DNA from: Acidobacteriota bacterium
GTDB lineage: Bacteria > Acidobacteriota > Blastocatellia > Pyrinomonadales > Pyrinomonadaceae
Direction of reading: 5' to 3'
DNA: 14,733 nt
Assembly: GCA_003222935.1 (NCBI GenBank)
Contig: QHXL01000324.1
Coordinates: forward strand, 1 to 14,733
The translations under genes were made by a program, and so were the position numbers. Below, piece by piece: positions 12,238 to 14,733 of this stretch. The first letter of the stretch is position 1, and each line of letters opens with the position of its first letter. The notes under the pieces were generated by a model, which worked only from the letters and a program-made list of their open reading frames with translations, did no database searches and was not told the DNA's origin.

Positions 12238-14450
12238 TAGAATCTGAAAAGTTCGGAGAAGACTGGCAGGCCGAGGAGATCGAAGAAGTCTCCGAAGAAT
12301 CTGAAGTTTCCGATGTAAAGAAATCTCGCCGATCCTTTGCCTGGCTGCAAACTCTGGCCTTCCTCCTGGGCTTAAGCCTGCTCATTTACGTCATCAACCG
12401 CGTTGGTCTTCAGCCTTTATTTGATGCGTTACTAAAAATCGGGTTTGGATTCTTCATCATCCTCGGATTGAGCGGTGCCCGTCATTTCCTCCGTACAATA
12501 GCAATGCGGGCCGCAGTTCCATCGGAACATCGGCACATCACGTTCCGACAGGCGTTCGCTGCACGTTTGGGCGGTGAGGCGATCAGCTTTCTAACATTCA
12601 CCGGGCCACTACTGGGTGAAGCAACCAAGGTCGCGCTACTTAGAAAACGAATACCATTAACTTACGGCGTGCCTGCCCTGGTTGTTGATAACCTGCTTTA
12701 CAACCTGTCTGTAGTCTTCTTTGTATTGAGTGGTGCCTGCGTGATGTTGTTGCAGTATCCACTGCCAACACCGGTCTATACCGTACTCCTCATCATTGCC
12801 GTAATCGCGGCGCTCGGTATCCTTACGGCGGCACTCGCTGCTAAACGTCGCATCCTGTTGGTGACGTGGTTCATAGATCGACTCGCACAGCTTCGACTAA
12901 GTCCTAAAGTAATTCTGAAGAGGCGCGATCAGATCCACCATCTCGAGACGAAAGTTTTCGATTTTTACAAGCATCATCCGGGTGCTTTCTTTGGAATGAT
13001 TGTCTGCGATCTACTGGCCCATGTGTCGAGTGTCGTTGAGGTTTACGTCGCTCTGCACCTGTTGGGCTTTGACCCAAGAGTGACGCAGGCATATATCATC
13101 GAGTCGCTTACCAAGGTAATTAACTTCGCGTTCGCTTTTGTTCCCGGCACGATCGGGGTCTATGAGGGCGGCACCGAGGTCATTCTTCAAAAAGGATTGG
13201 GCTTTACTCCGGCTGCTGGGCTCGCGTTGGCTCTCGTTCGCAAAGCAGCAATTGTTTGCTGGACGTCTGTTGGCTTGCTCGTGCTTACCTGGCGCGCGCT
13301 TCCCAACGCGTGGCGCAGACTTCTGGACCGTAGTCCTCGCTTACAACGACTTATGGATAGCCTTGTATTTTCAAATATTGCGCATCGGCCGGCTCGCACC
13401 GCAGCGAGCGTCCTCGGCACAGGTGTCGGCGTGTTGTTGATTGTGTTCACGGTTGGGTTGGCCCACGGCGTATTGCATGAACGCGGCCGACGCGAATCAA
13501 ACATCGGCGCCGAGATAATGATTCGCGCGTCCGGATCGATCGGACTGACCGGTGAATCGCCTTTTAAACTTAAAGCGTCACATGCGGCAGAATTGGCGAG
13601 TATCCCGGGCGTTCGCGCCGCCACTCCCGTTGGGCAAGCGGTTGATAAAAGTGATTCCGGTTTCGGTCAACGACTAATTGACGGAATCGAGTACGACCAG
13701 TATGCGAACCTTGCCGGCATTCAAATTCGTGAGGGGCGAAAACTCACTTCGGGCGACGAGGCGATCATCGACCCTGTTTGGATGCAGCAACGTAAAGCCA
13801 AAGTCGGCGACACGGTTCAAATGTTCGAACGACCTTTTAAGATCGTCGGAGTTTACGACCCTCCTGGTGGCGGCCGCATTAAGATTCCACTTTCAACAAT
13901 GCAGGAACAGAAGGGTGCCGAAGGACGGGCCACGACCATACTCGTGTCGTGCGAAGATCCGGCAAAACAGGACGAAATCGCCCTACAAATACAGCAACGA
14001 TTTCCCGACGATCAGCTTATCTTCACACGCGACTTGCCGGAACTCTACGCCTCGGGCGTCCCGGCACTCAACATCTTTATCAAAGTCGTAGTCGGTATTG
14101 CAGCTTCGATAAGCATGCTTGTGATCTTGCTTGCCATGTACACGACAGTGACCGAACGCACGCGCCAGATTGGAATTCTCAAATCGCTTGGCATGTCGAA
14201 GACGGCAATCGCATGGGTTATTGAACAGGAAGCGATTATCGTAAGTGTCCTGGGTGTGGCTGTGGGATTACTACTGACTGTTGCTGCGCGCTTTGCGGTA
14301 ATGCGCATAACGAGTTTGACGATTGATATTGAGCCACGCTGGATAATCGTTGCTCTGGCAGTTGGTCTACTGGGAGGCAGCATTGGAGCCCTGTATCCTG
14401 CATTACGAGCTGCTCGCCAGGATGCAGTTGATGCTCTTAGCTACGAGTAA
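12234..14450 (+). CDS. Fusion of flippase-like (MprF/HpnL/AglD-type) membrane domain and MacB/FtsX-type permease
   Basis: The 738-residue protein has two parts. Residues about 36-355 are a multi-pass domain of the lysylphosphatidylglycerol-synthase-TM family (COG0392: MprF flippase domain, HpnL, AglD), with the diagnostic FVPGTIGVYEGG at 302-313. Residues about 374-738 are a complete MacB/FtsX-type permease: first TM at about 388-411, a periplasmic domain at about 415-605, then three TMs, with the coupling-helix motif VTERTRQIGILKSLGMSK (638-655) and the usual YPALRAARQDAVDALSYE end. The N-terminal 30 residues are very acidic and cytoplasmic. M374, just before NIAHRPART, is where a free-standing permease would begin, so the seam of the fusion is easy to see. 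No ABC ATPase is in the window. The start is a TTG overlapping the upstream stop, with no closer alternative. Likely role: moving a lipid or lipid-linked sugar; this is inferred. Confidence 0.88.
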   Translation: MIESEKFGEDWQAEEIEEVSEESEVSDVKKSRRSFAWLQTLAFLLGLSLLIYVINRVGLQPLFDALLKIGFGFFIILGLSGARHFLRTIAMRAAVPSEHRHITFRQAFAARLGGEAISFLTFTGPLLGEATKVALLRKRIPLTYGVPALVVDNLLYNLSVVFFVLSGACVMLLQYPLPTPVYTVLLIIAVIAALGILTAALAAKRRILLVTWFIDRLAQLRLSPKVILKRRDQIHHLETKVFDFYKHHPGAFFGMIVCDLLAHVSSVVEVYVALHLLGFDPRVTQAYIIESLTKVINFAFAFVPGTIGVYEGGTEVILQKGLGFTPAAGLALALVRKAAIVCWTSVGLLVLTWRALPNAWRRLLDRSPRLQRLMDSLVFSNIAHRPARTAASVLGTGVGVLLIVFTVGLAHGVLHERGRRESNIGAEIMIRASGSIGLTGESPFKLKASHAAELASIPGVRAATPVGQAVDKSDSGFGQRLIDGIEYDQYANLAGIQIREGRKLTSGDEAIIDPVWMQQRKAKVGDTVQMFERPFKIVGVYDPPGGGRIKIPLSTMQEQKGAEGRATTILVSCEDPAKQDEIALQIQQRFPDDQLIFTRDLPELYASGVPALNIFIKVVVGIAASISMLVILLAMYTTVTERTRQIGILKSLGMSKTAIAWVIEQEAIIVSVLGVAVGLLLTVAARFAVMRITSLTIDIEPRWIIVALAVGLLGGSIGALYPALRAARQDAVDALSYE

Positions 14451-14475
14451 AACGGTTCTCGCCGTATGACAACGA

Positions 14476-14733
14476 GTGGCCGAATCCGATTTGAAACAAT
14501 CTCAGATCAGGTCTGGTGAACGACGCTCTATCATCATCGTTCTCGGCATCCTTGCCGGTTTTTTTGTCCTTCTCTTCTGGCGCGTCATCTTTCTTCAAGA
14601 AGTAATTATTGGAGGTGACGCGTTTTATTATTCCCTCCCTCTCAGAAGTGAAGCGTGGGGAATAATCCATCAGGGTTCGCTGCCACTGTGGACTTCCAAA
14701 CTCTTTGGAGGTTATCCACTCTTCTCAATGTCG
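14476..14733 (+). CDS. YfhO-like multi-pass membrane protein, N-terminal part only
   Basis: The frame from GTG at 14476 runs to the right edge without a stop (86 codons). It has a basic cytoplasmic start, one hydrophobic segment at about residues 19-37, and then GGDAFYYSLPLRSEAWGIIHQGSLPLWTSKLFGGYPLFSMS. That is the usual first outer loop of YfhO-like and related GT-C-type proteins, with the acidic residue in GGDAF and the G-x-L-P-L-W...F-x-G-x-P pattern. B. subtilis YfhO is implicated in glycosylating lipoteichoic acid, so a polyprenyl-phosphate-sugar-using glycosyltransferase is the likeliest class. An in-frame TGA at 14467-14469 rules out an earlier start; the ribosome site is poor. It follows the fusion gene by 25 nt on the same strand and is probably co-transcribed with it. 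Confidence 0.72.
   Translation, partial: MAESDLKQSQIRSGERRSIIIVLGILAGFFVLLFWRVIFLQEVIIGGDAFYYSLPLRSEAWGIIHQGSLPLWTSKLFGGYPLFSMS

Noticed and set aside
13187..13624. 145-residue minus-strand frame under the flippase/permease seam
   Set aside because: It is antisense to well-conserved membrane and linker segments, with no ribosome site or family match.
14437..14670. 77-residue minus-strand frame at the right end
   Set aside because: It lies opposite the YfhO-like gene, whose frame matches a known family pattern.

Overview
The window looks like chromosomal DNA from a Gram-negative-type bacterium of about 50% GC. The features pointing that way are a two-subunit (PA/PB) glycine decarboxylase, Sec-exported proteins with helical or alkaline-phosphatase folds, frequent TTG/GTG starts, and a COG0392-type flippase, MacB/FtsX and YfhO-like gene set. 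My best guess is Acidobacteriota (Blastocatellia-like). That comes from general resemblance of the proteins, not from a marker gene, and is tentative. I see no tRNA, rRNA, CRISPR array, transposase or phage gene.

Left part (1-5063). A small secreted helical protein runs leftward off the edge (404 to 1). Divergent from it is a glycine cleavage operon: gcvT (616-1737), gcvH (1807-2199), gcvPA (2202-3554) and gcvPB (3562-5063). A good promoter (TTGACG, 17 bp, TGC-TAGTTT) lies before gcvT and shows that the long ORF starting at 523 is over-extended. gcvPB is broken. Within about 30 bp (4470-4498) it shows an offset block that looks like a compensated +1/-1 pair, then an apparent loss of about 25 nt that shifts the frame. 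The rest of the gene is intact in two pieces that meet at a GTGA stop/start overlap. The lipoamide dehydrogenase (L protein) is not in the window.

Middle (5060-7615). A minus-strand thioredoxin-fold [2Fe-2S] ferredoxin ends tail-to-tail with gcvPB on a shared TTAA. It is divergent from an FHA-like/TM/coiled-coil/trypsin-like protease (5664-7280). The 142-bp gap between the two holds a perfect 8+4+8 palindrome over possible -10 elements on both strands. A 335-bp gene-free stretch (7281-7615) follows, with several inverted repeats and a possible extended -10 promoter.

Right part (7616-14733). Four genes lie tightly packed on the plus strand: an unrecognised secreted protein with a helical-repeat-like C-terminus; an exported alkaline-phosphatase-superfamily enzyme whose metal site is split by a roughly 400-residue insertion; a 738-residue fusion of an MprF/HpnL/AglD-type flippase membrane domain with a complete MacB/FtsX-type permease; and the start of a YfhO-like multi-pass membrane protein running off the right edge. 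TAATG and TTGA overlaps and a 25-nt gap link them, so they are probably one transcription unit. I infer an envelope job: moving a lipid or lipid-linked glycan across the membrane and modifying it outside. This fusion-centred cassette is the best candidate here for an undescribed system.
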